From a virus: DNA of 29,602 nt. The stretch lies in IMG/VR virus record IMGVR_UViG_3300031884_000100, positions 1 to 29,602 of that record. The stretch is one strand, 5' to 3'. Under the pieces are notes generated by a model. That model saw only the letters and a program-made list of their open reading frames with translations. It was not told the DNA's origin and ran no database searches. Positions 8,333 through 17,079 of this stretch are shown piece after piece. How positions within the stretch are numbered: position 1 is the first letter of the stretch; every line of letters begins with the position of its first letter. The position numbers were made by a program, and so were the translations under genes.

Positions 8333-8827
8333 ATGAGCGATCAAGAAGACCTAAAAATACGCCTCGCTACCGTTCCTGATTTAGACGAAATCATGAAGCT
8401 GGCGATTGCGGCGAGCGGCGAAAATAGCTTTCTCAAAGCATCGCCCGCACGGCTCGCGGCAGAGATTTGGCCAGCCCTGAATTTAGACCATGGTCTTTGC
8501 GGAGTAATCGGCAAGGAAAACGGAAGCATAGAAGGCGCGGTTCTTTTGCGAATTGGAACAATGTGGTATTCAGACAGCATAGTTCTTGAGGAGCGGGCCA
8601 TTTTTATTGATCCAGTACATAGAAGCGCCAAGGGTGGCCGCGCCAGGAAGCTTTGCGAGTTCAGCAAAAAGGTGTCTGACACGCTCGGGATTCCGCTGCT
8701 CATAGGGGTACTTTCTAACGCGCGCACGCAGGGAAAGATCAAGATGTACGAACGGCAATTTGGCCCGCAGGCAGGCGCTTTCTTTTTGTACGGAGCCGCC
8801 ACGGGCACCACACCGCAGACACATTAG
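8333..8827 (+). CDS. GNAT family N-acetyltransferase
   Basis: A 164-residue protein with the GNAT fold order: beta-1 KIRLATVPDLDEIMKLA, helices, the central strands GAVLLRIGTMWY and LEERAIFIDP, then the acetyl-CoA-binding turn VHRSAKGGRARKLCEFSKKVSDTLG (motif A, R/Q-x-x-G-x-G/A type), and a final helix/strand with IPLLIGVLSNARTQGK. It would transfer an acetyl group from acetyl-CoA to an unknown amine. Its start is flush with the stop of the preceding virion gene and it lies inside the tail module. Acetyltransferase genes are repeatedly seen at this position in related phages, and the substrate is unknown. Host protein modification or virion modification are both possible. Confidence 0.85.
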   Translation: MSDQEDLKIRLATVPDLDEIMKLAIAASGENSFLKASPARLAAEIWPALNLDHGLCGVIGKENGSIEGAVLLRIGTMWYSDSIVLEERAIFIDPVHRSAKGGRARKLCEFSKKVSDTLGIPLLIGVLSNARTQGKIKMYERQFGPQAGAFFLYGAATGTTPQTH

Positions 8828-8836
8828 GGGTTTGAG

Positions 8837-9613
8837 TTGAACGATTACCGTTTTTATGTCTACGAGCATTGGCGTCCTGACCGGGACGAGTGCTTTTACG
8901 TGGGGAAAGGAAAGGGCGGTAGGGCTCACGATATGCATCGTGGCCGTAATCGGTTTCATAAATTTATTCAGGCAAAGCTATCCCGTATTGGTATGGCAGT
9001 AGATGTTCGCCTAATTGCTATGTGCCTAACTGAAAACGATGCCTTTGCCTTGGAGCGTGAGCGTATTTCATTTTGGCGTGCTGATGGCGTTGACTTGGCC
9101 AACATTACTGATGGTGGTGACGGCCCAAGCGGAAGAAAGCACACCGAAGAGTGGAAGTTGGCCAATAGCGAGAGAATGAAAGGGCGCAAACCTTCTGCTG
9201 AAACACGGGCGAAAATGTCTGCTGCCGCTATTGGAAATACTAAGGGGCTTGGAAAGAAAAGACCGGAAGAAGCATCGCGCATAACTGCTGAAAAAAATCG
9301 CGGTAAAAAGCGCAGTGCTGAAGTAAGGCTGCATTTAAGTGAAATAAGAAAAGTAAACCCTACGTTTAAAGGGCGTCATCATACTGCTGAATCAATTGCT
9401 AAGATAAAAGCTCCGCAAATTGGTCGGCCAAAGTCAGAAGAGACTAAGGCTAAGATGCGAAAGCCCAAGAGCGAAGAACATAAGCGTAAGATTGCCGCTA
9501 TTCGCCTTGGAAAGAAACATACTCCGGAAACTCTTGCGAAACTTTCGGACGCGGTAAAACGCGGATGGGAAAATCGCAGGCGCAAAGCCCAGCTAAAAAT
9601 GATGGATCAATAA
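8837..9613 (+). CDS. GIY-YIG homing endonuclease with NUMOD3 repeats, TTG start
   Basis: A 258-residue endonuclease. The GIY-YIG core appears near the N-terminus (FYVYEHWRP then CFYVGKGKGGRA), with an E-x-E-R-I-x-x-W segment and NITDGGDGPSG. It is followed by at least five NUMOD3-type DNA-binding repeats (SAETRAKMS, SAEVRLHLS, TAESIAKIK, SEETKAKMR, TPETLAKLS). The TTG start at 8837 is required: the next in-frame ATG (codon 33) lies beyond the nuclease motif. A GGGG segment precedes it by seven bases. The gene is inserted between the acetyltransferase and the giant S74 protein without extra DNA. It shares domain order with 2128-2769 but has a longer NUMOD3 array. Confidence 0.88.
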   Translation: MNDYRFYVYEHWRPDRDECFYVGKGKGGRAHDMHRGRNRFHKFIQAKLSRIGMAVDVRLIAMCLTENDAFALERERISFWRADGVDLANITDGGDGPSGRKHTEEWKLANSERMKGRKPSAETRAKMSAAAIGNTKGLGKKRPEEASRITAEKNRGKKRSAEVRLHLSEIRKVNPTFKGRHHTAESIAKIKAPQIGRPKSEETKAKMRKPKSEEHKRKIAAIRLGKKHTPETLAKLSDAVKRGWENRRRKAQLKMMDQ

Positions 9614-9614
9614 T

Positions 9615-12600
9615 ATGGGCTCGAAGGGCAGCACTAGCACCCAAAGCGTTTCAATCCCACCTGAAGTGTTGGCAATGTATTCGTCGGTTAACGCCAACGC
9701 TCAACAAGTTGCTCAAACACCATTCCAAACCTATAGCGGCGAGTTTGTAGCCCCGGTAAATTCTGAACAACAGTCTGGTATTGCCGCTACCAACACGGCG
9801 GCAAATCAGGCGCAACCGTATTATTCTGCCGCCACAGGTGCGCTTGGCAGCGCGGCGCAGGCCGGGACAACCGCAAATCAGCAGGCGTCTAATCTCTATG
9901 GTGCTGGCTTGGCCGCAGCAGCCCCCGCTACGATTGCATCTGGCGCGGCAGCAAACCCGACAACCTTAGACCAATCCGCTATCAATCAATATCTGTCGCC
10001 TTACCTGAACGATGTAGTTGGCAGCACGGCTTCTTTGCTAAACCAGCAAAATCAGCAGGCCATGTCTGGCCAGACTGGAAATGCTATTAGCCAGGGGGCC
10101 TTTGGCGGTGATCGTGCCGGTATTGCGGCTGCTGTGCTTCAGGGGCAGCAAAGTCTAAATGAGGGTAATGTTCTCTCCAACCTGTTGAACACAGGCTATC
10201 AGAGCGCCCTTGGAACCGCACAGCAGCAGCAGGGCGTCGATTTGTCAGCCCAGCAGGCCAATCTAGCCCGCGAAGGAAGTGCCGCCCAGCAGCTTTATAA
10301 CGAAGCTAGTGGCACAGCTTCTGGATTGGCCGGTGTTGGCAATCAGCAGTACACTCAGGGCGCTAATACCGCCAATGAACTTGGTGCCCTTGGCACTGGC
10401 GCACAGGCGGCTGGTCTTCAAGGTGCGCAGGCGCAGCTTGCGGCTGGACAGGTCGAACAGCAGACCCAGCAGGCGCAAGATACGGCACAGTACAATCAAT
10501 TCCTTCAGCAGCAATCGTATCCGTTTCAGACGGCACAATTCCTTGCAAATATCGCGGAAGGCACTGGGTCTCTGTCTGGGTCAACTACAACCACGACACA
10601 GCCGGGCGGATTTTTCTCGGATAAGCGCCTGAAGGAAGACATTGAGCCAATTGGCGAGACGTATGACGGCCAGAAGATTTACAAATATCGCTATAAGGAC
10701 GGCGATAAGCGCAAGCAGATTGGTCTCATGGCGCAGGATGTTGAAAAGAAACACCCTCACGCCGTTGGTTTAGCTGGAGGCTATCGCACCGTCGATTACG
10801 ACAAGGCTACTGAAGGCGCTGCGGAACGCGGGCACTTCTATAAAGGTGGGCTTGTCCCTGCTAATTCCAATGATGAAGAGCGGCGCGCCTATGCCAACGG
10901 CGGATACTCTGCGTTTTCCGGCTTAGGCCCGTCTGGCGTTAGTCCGATTGATATTGCCGCGCTGCTTTCCGCTCAGGAACAGATGTATGCTCCATTCGCA
11001 CAGGCCGGGCTCTATGGCGGTCAGGCTGGCGGCGCGCCACACGGAGGCTCATCCTATGTTCCAGCCGCAAACCTTCCGGTTTCGCATTTGCAGGTCGCTG
11101 GGCCACTTCCTAAGCAAGATAGTGAATTGGAACAGGCCGGACAAATCGCTGGTCTTGCCGTTGATGTTTCTAAGGGTACTGACTGGATAAAGAAACAGTT
11201 GGCATCTGACGATTCAGATATTAGTGCCCCAAGTGCTGATATGTCTGGAGTTGCCGCCGCAGATCAGGCGGACACAGATAACTATTGGGATCAGAATCAG
11301 AATGCGCCAAATTTAAAGCGCGGCGGCCTAGCCAGAGCTAAGCGCGCTGATGGCGGGGCAAATGATGATTTGCCATATGGGCAACAGGGCGGTCTTAATA
11401 TTCCCGACGACGATCCGCAGGCCAAGCTGGCGACAGCCTCTGGAAATGTATCAAAGCCACAATCTGGTCTGAGCCAATTGAGCGGACTCGCTGGTACAGT
11501 CAGCGGCTTGGCAAGCGCAGGTTCATCCATCATGGATCTTTTGCCCTTACTTGCTCTCAAGCATGGTGGCGTTGCCAGCCGCAAGGGCTATGCTGATGGC
11601 TCTAGTGTAGATGATGATGGCAATGGCATCGTCAATATGGACATGGAAGACCCAAATTCTTCTTGGGCACGGTCACTAGGAGACTCCGTTCGTGATGCAG
11701 AGGCGCAAAGAGCGCAGGTTCGTAGTGCCATAGGCAATGCCGCTAGCGATTTTTGGTCTGGTCTTACCGGAAAGACCGCTCCAAAGTCCTCTGCTTCACC
11801 GACAGTATTGGATGTTCCAGTCAACACTGTAACTCCGACTCCTAGGCCGAATATCCCTATTGCCGCGCGTGGGTTAAGTGCGGCATCTAGACAACCTAAT
11901 ATTACAGCCCCTTCCGCTGATCTTGGCGGCTTGGCTGCTTCAGATAACATCTCTGATTCTGATGCAATCGCTGCACAAATGCCCGGCGTCTATGCAGAAA
12001 TGAACCAGAACAATCAGCCTGCACCGCAGGCAGGCGGCCTAGCGTCCGTGTCTGTGCCGCCCGCCACTGACACATCTGCCGGTCCTGGCTGGTTCGATAA
12101 GGCAACTGCTGATGGCAAAGTTGGCGCTAACGGCAAGGAAATTCCCAATAGTGGCGGATGGCTGAATAACCTGTTGGAAACGCAGAACATTATTCCGCTT
12201 CTGGCTGGCATCGGTGCGATGGGTTCTGCAAAGACGGTCCATCCTGGCGTTGCCTTGGCACAAGGGCTTGAAGCTGGGGCGCTGGCATATCCGAAGGTTC
12301 AGTCTCAGCAGGCTGAATTGGCCCAAACACAGGCCGCTACAGGTAATATTGGGGCAAATGCGACGAAGCAATTGCAAGCTAACGCAATCACTTTTAGGCG
12401 GTTAATGCAGGCAGGTCTCATTAAGAGAGACCCTGCGGGAACAATTGTTGATCCAGAGACTGGGATTCACTACAGCAATACGCAGTCTGGAACTTCAGTT
12501 CCTGGCAGCGAATCCAAGTTGCCGTACAAATATCTTGGACCATCGGCGCAGGCTTTATTGCCAAATTCCGCAGAACAATTTTTGAATGACTCTCCCGGCA

Positions 12601-13313
12601 TTGGCATAACTCCGAATGGTGGGAACATTCGGCTATCTAACAAAATTATTGCTGACACCCAGCAAGCGGCTGCGGATGCCCAGACAGCAAAGACAATTCA
12701 GAACGAACAAGCTGCTGCGCTTCTGTCGCCGGATCGTAAGGGGATTTTATCGCAAGGCGCTCTCGCACCTGTTTTCCAACCCTATGTGGAGAAGTTCAAC
12801 TCTTTGGTGACTGACTCTGGCCATCCTGAATGGGCAATCAGCGGCCTTGGTGATGCCCAAATCGCCCACAAGCTACAACTCGGACAAGCTGCCATGCAGT
12901 CAACTGGCGCTGGGCAACACGCCTATCAAGCTCTCAGCGACTTTACCCAACTTGCGCCCGGCGGGTCTCTTGATCCCCATGCAGCCGCTACTTTGATGGC
13001 GCAAAACGCCGTCGCCGCGACTAAGGCTATAGACCAGCGTAATGCGCTGGATGAAGCCAAGCAGCACGCGCCAAACGGAAATTACGAGGCGCAGGATATT
13101 ATGACGGCATTTGACCGGGATAATCCGCCTGCGGTCTATAATGCCATGCGTGATGCAGTAACCTCTATTTATCAAAACCCAGCTTACGCCACGATTCACT
13201 CCGCACTAGCCAAGCCAGGAACGCCAGAATATCGAAAGACAATTAACACATTGAATGCTTACGGTACCCAGCGCGGAATACCGAATTTTGCCCGCGTGTT
13301 TACGGGGGGATAA
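9615..13313 (+). CDS. Giant virion protein with internal S74 (endosialidase chaperone) domain
   Basis: A 1232-residue protein. Residues 1-330 are Gln/Ala/Gly-rich and probably coiled. Residues about 333-408 match the peptidase S74 intramolecular chaperone: FFSDKRLKEDI (S335 is the candidate autocleavage serine), then IGLMAQDVEKKHP and YRTVDYDKA. After it come low-complexity regions with repeated GG motifs (YKGGLV, KRGGLARAKRADGG, KHGGVASRK) and a 15-residue motif that occurs twice (residues 536 and 763). The last 350 residues are helical and resemble the ends of ejection or internal virion proteins. It probably belongs to the tail or internal core. S74 domains usually end fibres, so the internal position is unusual. 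The ATG lies one base after the preceding stop. Confidence 0.78.
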   Translation: MGSKGSTSTQSVSIPPEVLAMYSSVNANAQQVAQTPFQTYSGEFVAPVNSEQQSGIAATNTAANQAQPYYSAATGALGSAAQAGTTANQQASNLYGAGLAAAAPATIASGAAANPTTLDQSAINQYLSPYLNDVVGSTASLLNQQNQQAMSGQTGNAISQGAFGGDRAGIAAAVLQGQQSLNEGNVLSNLLNTGYQSALGTAQQQQGVDLSAQQANLAREGSAAQQLYNEASGTASGLAGVGNQQYTQGANTANELGALGTGAQAAGLQGAQAQLAAGQVEQQTQQAQDTAQYNQFLQQQSYPFQTAQFLANIAEGTGSLSGSTTTTTQPGGFFSDKRLKEDIEPIGETYDGQKIYKYRYKDGDKRKQIGLMAQDVEKKHPHAVGLAGGYRTVDYDKATEGAAERGHFYKGGLVPANSNDEERRAYANGGYSAFSGLGPSGVSPIDIAALLSAQEQMYAPFAQAGLYGGQAGGAPHGGSSYVPAANLPVSHLQVAGPLPKQDSELEQAGQIAGLAVDVSKGTDWIKKQLASDDSDISAPSADMSGVAAADQADTDNYWDQNQNAPNLKRGGLARAKRADGGANDDLPYGQQGGLNIPDDDPQAKLATASGNVSKPQSGLSQLSGLAGTVSGLASAGSSIMDLLPLLALKHGGVASRKGYADGSSVDDDGNGIVNMDMEDPNSSWARSLGDSVRDAEAQRAQVRSAIGNAASDFWSGLTGKTAPKSSASPTVLDVPVNTVTPTPRPNIPIAARGLSAASRQPNITAPSADLGGLAASDNISDSDAIAAQMPGVYAEMNQNNQPAPQAGGLASVSVPPATDTSAGPGWFDKATADGKVGANGKEIPNSGGWLNNLLETQNIIPLLAGIGAMGSAKTVHPGVALAQGLEAGALAYPKVQSQQAELAQTQAATGNIGANATKQLQANAITFRRLMQAGLIKRDPAGTIVDPETGIHYSNTQSGTSVPGSESKLPYKYLGPSAQALLPNSAEQFLNDSPGIGITPNGGNIRLSNKIIADTQQAAADAQTAKTIQNEQAAALLSPDRKGILSQGALAPVFQPYVEKFNSLVTDSGHPEWAISGLGDAQIAHKLQLGQAAMQSTGAGQHAYQALSDFTQLAPGGSLDPHAAATLMAQNAVAATKAIDQRNALDEAKQHAPNGNYEAQDIMTAFDRDNPPAVYNAMRDAVTSIYQNPAYATIHSALAKPGTPEYRKTINTLNAYGTQRGIPNFARVFTGG

Positions 13314-13314
13314 A

Positions 13315-15570
13315 ATGGCTGAACCGCAAGACGTAGATAACGGGTTGCTCTCGCAATTAAATGGCGCAAGCCAGAGTACGCCGGTCGCGTCGTCCACTGA
13401 CGATATTGATACCGGACTTCTTCACCAGTTAAATTCACCGACACAAACACCAGATTCTGGCGTTGGGAATGGCGCGAAATCTTCACGCCACAACGCACCG
13501 ACGCGCTTTCAACAGTCTGTGTCTCCAGCCGATCAAGGTGATCCCGAACTATCTTGGGCCGACACTGGAAAGCAGGCGATTGCTAATTTTCTCCCATCAC
13601 TAGGCGGCGTCGGAACCTCTATGTTCGATGCTGTACTTCACCCAATTGATACGGCAACAGCGTTGGGCAACCTTGGCAAAGGGGCGTTTTCTCAGGCTGC
13701 TGGCGCTATAGGGATACAGCAAGACCCTGTTGAGAAAAAGCAAAATGAAGCTCTGATTTCTGCGCTGGAAGATCACTACAAGACAACATACGGCTCGGTT
13801 AAAGGGCTAAAGAAGGCGTTGGCGACCGATCCGGCCAGCGTAATGATGGATGCCGCCTCAATCATTCCTGGATTTGGCGAAGCGGCGGACGCTGCTGGGC
13901 TTGTAAAAACAGCAGGCGTTATCAACAAAGTCGGAAGTGCGGTCGATCCTATAGCTAATGCTATGCGCGTAGCAAAACTTCCCATGAAGGTAATCGCGCC
14001 TGTTGCGAGACAAGCTAGCAGCATTACTACTGGCCTTCCGGCTTCAGTTTTTAAACTAGCTACCGCAGTAGGGTCACATCCCGATCCAGCCGTTGGCGCG
14101 GCTTATGCAAAATTTGTGACCGGCCAAGGAGATGCTACTGAATTTCAGAGGGCGTTGCAGGGTACGATAGGGTCAATCAAGAAAGATGATAGTGACGCCT
14201 TCATGGCACAAAAGGGGCCGATGGCGCAGTTACCAGTCAATTTGACAAAAACCAAGCAGGCGTTAGCGGACGCAATCACCAAGGCCAATATGGGGGCTCA
14301 GGTCGGTCCGGTTCGCGGTGCAGCCATGAAGGCGATCAATGATGCCTCCGATATGGTCAATAGCGTGTCATCAAATCCCACGCTGGAGAATGTTGATGCT
14401 CTTAAGCAGCAACTTTGGCAGCTTAAGAATTTTCACCCGGAGGTTGCTGACAATTATATAAACGGTATCTATCACGGTGCGCGTGATGATCTGGTGGAGG
14501 CGGACCCCGCTTATGCTAAACTGATGTCCACATATCAGGATGCCATGCAGAATGCGAACGATCTGACAAAAACCCTTGGTGCGGGAAAAAATACTGCCGC
14601 TAGCGCGGCGCTAGTCAAGAACCTTCGTGCGATGAAAACTGGAACGGGCGAAAACTTACTTTCTCAGGTTATGGCAAAAGACCCCACCATTGGCGGAATG
14701 TTGGCCGGTCAGGCGTTGCACCCATGGCACGCTGGCGGGCGGTCCATGATCGAGGCCATGCTCGCCGCCCCCGCTGCGGGAGCCGTGTTCAGCCATCCTG
14801 GCGTTGCCGCTGCGGCTGTGCCAGCTTCTCTTATTGCGTCCTCGCCACGGATTGCGGGCGCGGTCAATTACGGAGCCGGTGCGCTGGGCAGAAAACTTGA
14901 ACAGGGCGCACCGCTACCCAAGGCTGCTTACTACGCCGGTCGAGTAGAACAAGAGCAAGACACCCCCCAAGGTGATTCTGTCGCGCCAAGCCCGCTTGCA
15001 TCCAATGGCAGTCTTCCGCGCAATGTCAGAAACAACAACGCCGGTAACATCATTGATAGTAAATTTGCGCGTAATCAGCCGGGATATGTTGGTTCAGATG
15101 GAGAGATGGCACAATTCGATACTCCGGAACACGGGCTTGACGCTACCAAATCTCTCCTAAAAATCTACGCTTCAACGGGGCGAGATACTATCAATAAAAT
15201 TGTCGATAGCTGGGCACCAGCCAGCGACAAGAGAAATTCGCCGCAAGCGCGAGAGGATTACAAGTCTTATCTATCTAATCGTCTTGGGATTGAGCGCAAT
15301 CAGCACATAGACACTAGCGATGACGGTTTTCTTACAAAGGCTGCAAAGGCTATGGCTCATTTTGAGGGTGATAGGGCCGCAGCGACGGGTGGCCGTATAA
15401 TGCGTGCTTCTGGCGGAAAGGTTCGTAAGACACACGAAGAGCTTGTTCAGCGCCTTATGAACATGGCCAAGCAGGCAAAGCGCAAAGAGGATGATGGCAC
15501 TAAGCCGCTGCTTAATGTTCCTGACAATGCTATTGTCAAAGCATTAGACGTGGCACAGCAGGCAATCTGA
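13315..15570 (+). CDS. Large virion protein with C-terminal lysozyme-like domain (RNNNAGNI)
   Basis: A 751-residue protein. The start at 13315 (GGGGG seven bases upstream) is preferred over an earlier in-frame codon inside the previous gene. The N-terminus has two copies of D-x-GLLxQLN (residues 8-16 and 32-40). Residues about 130-550 are Ala-rich helical with hydrophobic stretches, as in ejection proteins. Residues about 570-690 match the phage structural protein domain that starts RNNNPGNI-like (here RNNNAGNI at 572) and continues GYVGSDGEMAQFDTPEHGLDA, thought to be related to peptidoglycan-active enzymes. The C-terminus (ATGGRIMRASGGKVRK... then PLLNVPDNAIVKALDVA) resembles the ends of other phage ejection proteins. 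It probably enters the cell envelope during DNA delivery. The enzymatic role is inferred. Confidence 0.75.
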   Translation: MAEPQDVDNGLLSQLNGASQSTPVASSTDDIDTGLLHQLNSPTQTPDSGVGNGAKSSRHNAPTRFQQSVSPADQGDPELSWADTGKQAIANFLPSLGGVGTSMFDAVLHPIDTATALGNLGKGAFSQAAGAIGIQQDPVEKKQNEALISALEDHYKTTYGSVKGLKKALATDPASVMMDAASIIPGFGEAADAAGLVKTAGVINKVGSAVDPIANAMRVAKLPMKVIAPVARQASSITTGLPASVFKLATAVGSHPDPAVGAAYAKFVTGQGDATEFQRALQGTIGSIKKDDSDAFMAQKGPMAQLPVNLTKTKQALADAITKANMGAQVGPVRGAAMKAINDASDMVNSVSSNPTLENVDALKQQLWQLKNFHPEVADNYINGIYHGARDDLVEADPAYAKLMSTYQDAMQNANDLTKTLGAGKNTAASAALVKNLRAMKTGTGENLLSQVMAKDPTIGGMLAGQALHPWHAGGRSMIEAMLAAPAAGAVFSHPGVAAAAVPASLIASSPRIAGAVNYGAGALGRKLEQGAPLPKAAYYAGRVEQEQDTPQGDSVAPSPLASNGSLPRNVRNNNAGNIIDSKFARNQPGYVGSDGEMAQFDTPEHGLDATKSLLKIYASTGRDTINKIVDSWAPASDKRNSPQAREDYKSYLSNRLGIERNQHIDTSDDGFLTKAAKAMAHFEGDRAAATGGRIMRASGGKVRKTHEELVQRLMNMAKQAKRKEDDGTKPLLNVPDNAIVKALDVAQQAI

Positions 15571-16247
15571 TGAAGCAATGTACGAAGTGCAAAACTGAAA
15601 AGGCGTTAGACGAATTTCCAAAACGGAAATCCGCCGCTGATGGCCGCCGCAATGAATGTTGCGCATGTACTTGGGAAGCAAAACAAGCTTGGAACGAAAA
15701 CAATAAGTCTAGGATTGCCGCTTACAACAAGGTGTGGGCTGCGAAAGACCCTGAGAAGACCAAGGCATCACAAAGGGCTGCGCGAGAACGGCTTGACCCT
15801 GAAAAAGTGAATGCGTGGCATAGACAATGGTATGCAAAAAATAGGGAAAAATGTCTTGCCAGAAACAAAGAGTGGCAAAGCCAAAATACAGCATGGCTAA
15901 AAGAATACGTTGCGCGAAATGAAGAAAAGGCAAAGTCGCGTCGGCAAAAATGGGAAGAAAATAATAGAGGCAAGGTTAGAGCAAAAGCTAGAAACTATCA
16001 GGCAAAAAAGCGTGGGGCGATGCCTTTGTGGCTAACTGCCATTCAACGCGCTCAAATATTAGAAATGTACGATGTAGCGGTTGCTTGTGGCACTCAGACT
16101 GGCGTTGAGCATCACGTCGATCACATCATTCCGCTACAGGGAAAGGCAGTAAACGGATTACACGTTCCCTGGAATCTTCAAGTCATTCCAGCTTTTGACA
16201 ATCTAAGTAAGAACAACAGAATTGTTGAGGTGCACAATGGTATCTAG
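15570..16247 (+). CDS. HNH homing endonuclease with N-terminal zinc finger
   Basis: A 225-residue paralogue of the gene at 3512-4180. It has an N-terminal C-x2-C zinc finger (CTKCKTEKALDEF, with CCAC as second half), then a long Lys/Asn/Glu-rich helical spacer with repeated N-K and W residues. The C-terminal HNH nuclease starts at about H181 (HHVDHIIPLQG), followed by HVPWNLQVIPAF and NNR. The two proteins share the almost identical segment AEMYDVAVAC/LEMYDVAVAC before the nuclease. The ATG overlaps the preceding stop (ATGA), and the gene's end overlaps the start of the tail-fibre gene by 11 bases, giving the fibre gene its RBS. It is a mobile gene placed at the left edge of the receptor-binding locus. 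Confidence 0.87.
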   Translation: MKQCTKCKTEKALDEFPKRKSAADGRRNECCACTWEAKQAWNENNKSRIAAYNKVWAAKDPEKTKASQRAARERLDPEKVNAWHRQWYAKNREKCLARNKEWQSQNTAWLKEYVARNEEKAKSRRQKWEENNRGKVRAKARNYQAKKRGAMPLWLTAIQRAQILEMYDVAVACGTQTGVEHHVDHIIPLQGKAVNGLHVPWNLQVIPAFDNLSKNNRIVEVHNGI

Positions 16248-17079
16248 CTGGACCACTCAACGGCATATCGAAAAGCCTGCTAATGGCGATGATGTTGGAA
16301 ATTGGAATGTCCCGGTAAACGCAGACTGGGACATTATTGATGCGTGCCTTGGCGGACTAACGACTTTGAATGCAACAGCTGCGTCTGGCGTTGTTACGTT
16401 GACGGTCGCACAGTATAGATCGCCAATCATAGAAATAACTGGCACATTGACAGCAGCCGTAAACTATCAATTGCCATCTGGTATTGGCGGCTTGTGGTCT
16501 ATATTCAATAATACGACCGGCGCGTTCACAATCACATACTCCAACGCCGCCGCTGGCTCTACTGTCACACTGGCGCAGGGATACAGTAGCATTGTAGTTT
16601 CTGACGGGACGAATATCGGATTCGGTAGCACCCTTCCAGTCAGTGCGGCTGGCTCCAATACTCAGATTCAGTACAACAATAGCGGTGTCTTTGCCGGTTC
16701 ATCAAACCTCACTTGGAACGGATCGATGTTACAGGTAGGCGGTGCATTTAGTGCATCGGGAAATGTCACGGGGGCTGTCGGTACGTTCTCTAGTCTGTCC
16801 ATTTCCGGCAATATCTCCGGTGCTACCGCTGGTTTTAGCGGCAATGTCACCGTTGGTGGAACGCTTGGTATCACGGGCACTCTGACAGGCGCTCTAGGCG
16901 CGTTCAGCAGCCTAACCGTGAGCGGAACCTCGGCTTTCTCTACAAACCCAACCTATGCAAGTCATCCCATGTGTTCGGTAGTTTCCGGTCAGGCTGGCTA
17001 TGCCGGGGGCATTGGCTATGGATCATCGGCAGTATCTGGAACACTTGCAGTTGGCGAAATTTATTTTCAAACGGTCTAA
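16237..17079 (+). CDS. Tail fibre-like protein
   Basis: The ATG at 16237 has GAGG seven bases upstream, inside the HNH gene; an in-frame TTG at 16222 is less likely. The 280-residue protein begins with VSSWTTQRHIEKPANGDDVGNWNVPVNADWDIIDACLGG, a segment typical of phage fibre N-termini that dock to the baseplate or hub. A long Ser/Thr/Gly/Ala-rich beta region follows, with GTLT/FSSLSISGNISG-like short repeats resembling fibre shaft repeats. The C-terminus is Tyr/Gly-rich. It probably binds or carries receptor-binding proteins. Family identity is not certain. Confidence 0.72.
   Translation: MVSSWTTQRHIEKPANGDDVGNWNVPVNADWDIIDACLGGLTTLNATAASGVVTLTVAQYRSPIIEITGTLTAAVNYQLPSGIGGLWSIFNNTTGAFTITYSNAAAGSTVTLAQGYSSIVVSDGTNIGFGSTLPVSAAGSNTQIQYNNSGVFAGSSNLTWNGSMLQVGGAFSASGNVTGAVGTFSSLSISGNISGATAGFSGNVTVGGTLGITGTLTGALGAFSSLTVSGTSAFSTNPTYASHPMCSVVSGQAGYAGGIGYGSSAVSGTLAVGEIYFQTV

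Noticed and set aside
8341-8811. 156-residue leftward frame opposite the acetyltransferase
   Set aside because: The opposite strand encodes a clear GNAT protein flush with its neighbours; this frame is a long antisense shadow.
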